DNA of 15,314 nucleotides from Mycobacterium sp. (GTDB lineage: Bacteria; Actinomycetota; Actinomycetes; Mycobacteriales; Mycobacteriaceae): NCBI GenBank assembly GCA_025965815.1, contig JAOPWF010000863.1, positions 1 through 15,314 of the forward strand, given 5' to 3'. How positions within the stretch are numbered: the first letter of the stretch is position 1; each line of letters starts with the position of its first letter. Of the stretch, positions 13,948 through 15,314 are shown one piece after another. The notes under the pieces were generated by a model. It was given only the letters and a program-made list of their open reading frames with translations. It did no database searches and was not told the DNA's origin. Both the position numbers and the translations under genes were made by a program.

Positions 13948-15069
13948 ATGGAGCGCCGCAACAGCGACGAAGACAAGACTGTCGCTTCCGAGAGCGCGCA
14001 GCCGCGCCCGTCCGACCTGCGTCGCTGGCGGCAGCATCTGGCCGACGAACAAGCCGAGGCGGCGGTGTACCGCGATCTCGCGCAGCGCCGCACGGGGGAA
14101 GAGAAGGAGATCCTGCTTGCCCTGGCCGCCGCGGAGGGCCGCCATGAACAGCACTGGCGCGCACTGCTGGGCGATCAGGTCGGCAAGGCCCGGCGAAGCG
14201 ACCTTCGCACCCGGGTCCTCGGCTTTCTGGCGCGGCACTTCGGATCGGTGTTCATCCTCGCCCTCGCGCAACGGGCCGAGGCGCGCTCGACCTATGACGC
14301 TGATGTCGATGCCACCCCGACCATGGCCGCGGATGAGCGCATCCACGAGGAAGTGGTCCGCGCGCTGGCGACCCGGGGTCGCAACCGGCTTTCGGGTACC
14401 TTTCGGGCCGCCGTCTTCGGCGCCAACGACGGCCTGGTCAGCAACCTCGCACTGGTCCTCGGTGTCAGCGCCAGCGGGGTGTCCAACCACACCGTGCTCG
14501 TCACCGGCCTGGCCGGACTGCTCGCCGGGGCACTGTCGATGGGCGCCGGCGAGTACGTGTCGGTACGTTCCCAACGCGAGCTGCTGGAAGCGTCCACCCC
14601 GAACCCCCAGGCGAATGCCGCGCTGCCCGAATTAGACGTCGACGCCAACGAACTGGCTCTGGTCTACCGGGCCCGCGGCATGAGCGAGTCAGAGGCCACC
14701 GCCCGCGCGACCGAGGTACTCGAGGACCTCACGTCGGGCATCAGCAGGCGCTCCGGCGCACCGGCGGAGGACACCGACGACCATGAAGCGGTTGGCACCG
14801 GTCTGCGAGCCGCGGTCTCCAGTTTCTGCTTTTTCGCGTCCGGTGCCCTCATCCCGGTACTGCCTTATCTCTGCGGCCTGCAAGGCACTGTCGCGCTGAT
14901 CGTGGCTGCTGTGCTGGTCGGCATCGCGCTCATCGCCACCGGCGTGATCGTGGGCCTGCTGTCCGGCGGACCGCCTATGCGACGGGCACTGCGCCAGTTA
15001 CTCATCGGCTACGGCGCCGCCGCGATTACGTATCTGTTGGGCCTGCTTTTCGGCACCGGCTTGGGCTAG
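13948..15069 (+). CDS. Ferritin-like/VIT1 fusion protein, MbfA-like iron (manganese) transporter
   Basis: A 373-aa fusion. Residues about 25-140 form a rubrerythrin/ferritin-like four-helix domain with a full set of di-iron ligand candidates: Glu34/Glu37, Glu63-x2-His66 (AEGRHEQHW), Glu111 and Glu130-x2-His133. Residues about 148-373 form a VIT1/CCC1 membrane domain: RAAVFGANDGLVSNLALVLGV, ALSMGAGEYVSVRSQRELLE, a cytoplasmic helical loop (about 225-280) and three further hydrophobic segments at the C-terminus. Family knowledge: MbfA-type proteins of alpha-proteobacteria export iron and protect against peroxide, the ferritin-like part sensing or binding Fe(II). Iron export is thus the likely job; manganese is possible. 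ATG 13948 lies 7 bp after the TDT carrier stop, with GAGG upstream, suggesting translational coupling. Confidence 0.9.
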   Translation: MERRNSDEDKTVASESAQPRPSDLRRWRQHLADEQAEAAVYRDLAQRRTGEEKEILLALAAAEGRHEQHWRALLGDQVGKARRSDLRTRVLGFLARHFGSVFILALAQRAEARSTYDADVDATPTMAADERIHEEVVRALATRGRNRLSGTFRAAVFGANDGLVSNLALVLGVSASGVSNHTVLVTGLAGLLAGALSMGAGEYVSVRSQRELLEASTPNPQANAALPELDVDANELALVYRARGMSESEATARATEVLEDLTSGISRRSGAPAEDTDDHEAVGTGLRAAVSSFCFFASGALIPVLPYLCGLQGTVALIVAAVLVGIALIATGVIVGLLSGGPPMRRALRQLLIGYGAAAITYLLGLLFGTGLG

Positions 15070-15314
15070 ACATATCCGGTGTCATAAATCGTGGCGCCGT
15101 GGTTGCCGTATTCCTTGGCGCTGATCAAGCCAGGCGAATTCACAGAATCCGCGAGCCTGTCGGGTGTGGGAATCAGCAGCTCAGATCGACGTATACGGGC
15201 TCTTCGATTTTGACCGGGCAATCAGCTTGAAGTCTGGGTTGCTGCCCGCTGTTTGCGGGTGCAGTGGAATCGTATCCGGCGGGCGGAGTTTTCTGTGTTG
15301 CGGAATCCGCATCC
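15070..15314. other. Right-edge region, no confident gene
   Basis: About 245 bp with visibly lower GC than the rest. A minus-strand frame is open from the window edge (first codon ends at 15313) to TGA 15173-15175 and is listed as a possible partial gene. Between it and the MbfA-like stop, a minus-strand frame ending at TAG 15068-15070 reads GLISAKEYGNHGATIYDTGY, but it has no acceptable start or family. No tRNA or clear terminator is seen. Confidence 0.4.
15173..15313 (-). CDS. Possible 3' end of an unknown minus-strand gene
   Basis: Forty-six codons are open from the window edge to TGA. The product is rich in Ser, Thr, Pro, Ala and Gln (TPPAGYDSTAPANSGQQPRL) and ends in QADCPVKIEEPVYVDLSC. 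Such a composition suits a surface-exposed or secreted tail with two Cys, but no family is recognised. Third-position GC is only moderate, so the frame could be chance. Confidence 0.3.
   Translation of the reverse strand, partial: DADSATQKTPPAGYDSTAPANSGQQPRLQADCPVKIEEPVYVDLSC

Noticed and set aside
13175..14635. A 486-aa plus-strand frame spanning the TDT and MbfA-like genes.
   Set aside because: It is an out-of-frame shadow in high-GC DNA, Arg-rich and without domains, while both real frames show clear family motifs.
15068..15133. Minus-strand peptide GLISAKEYGNHGATIYDTGY as a gene end.
   Set aside because: No start or family, a different frame from the possible edge gene, and immediately preceded by noncoding-looking sequence.
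1..15314. CRISPR array, tRNA or rRNA gene, insertion sequence.
   Set aside because: No regularly spaced repeats, cloverleaf-like stretch, rRNA sequence, transposase motifs or terminal inverted repeats were seen on either strand.

Overview
The window is high-GC DNA with mycobacterial gene content, most likely from a Mycobacterium/Mycolicibacterium-type actinomycete. The left part keeps, as I remember it, the gene order of the M. tuberculosis Rv0854-Rv0860 block, seen here in reverse: SRPBCC protein, far, SRPBCC protein, one further gene, an Rv0858c-like aminotransferase, fadA, fadB. All family assignments come from reading the translated sequence; no database search was possible.

Layout. (1) 1-6522: lipid and acyl-CoA block. 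fadB (cut by the left edge) and fadA form a minus-strand beta-oxidation pair. A divergent dapC-like aminotransferase (+) follows, converging on a minus-strand group: SRPBCC protein, alpha-methylacyl-CoA racemase (far), SRPBCC protein and an F420-type LLM oxidoreductase. (2) 6674-9421: a plus-strand signalling island with a GAF-PP2C phosphatase, a STAS anti-sigma antagonist, an RsbW-type ATPase and a small UBP-type zinc-finger protein. A SigF-like promoter (GGTTT-N16-GGGTT) sits before the STAS gene, and a hairpin plus T-run lies just upstream of it. (3) 9403-11345: a minus-strand membrane fatty-acid desaturase and an NTF2/SnoaL-like protein, separated by about 300 bp that hold a perfect 9-bp-stem hairpin. 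(4) 11420-12715: a decayed patch with a tiny acidic protein, the C-terminal half of a phytoene-desaturase-like FAD enzyme, and a DUF2834-like membrane gene broken by an in-frame stop. The last two abut in a way that suggests a deletion or insertion scar. (5) 12762-15069: a plus-strand pair, a TDT-family (TehA/Mae1) carrier and a ferritin-like/VIT1 fusion resembling MbfA-type iron exporters. (6) 15070-15314: mostly unexplained, with a possible 3' end of a minus-strand gene at the right edge.

How the parts work together. The left block handles acyl-CoA: beta-oxidation, racemisation of 2-methyl branches and probable lipid-binding SRPBCC proteins. The middle island is a complete phosphatase/antagonist/kinase partner-switching set without its own sigma factor, so it probably acts on a sigma factor elsewhere; the promoter motif points to SigF. 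The desaturase and the MbfA-like protein could be stress-linked membrane and iron functions, but only proximity connects them to the switch.
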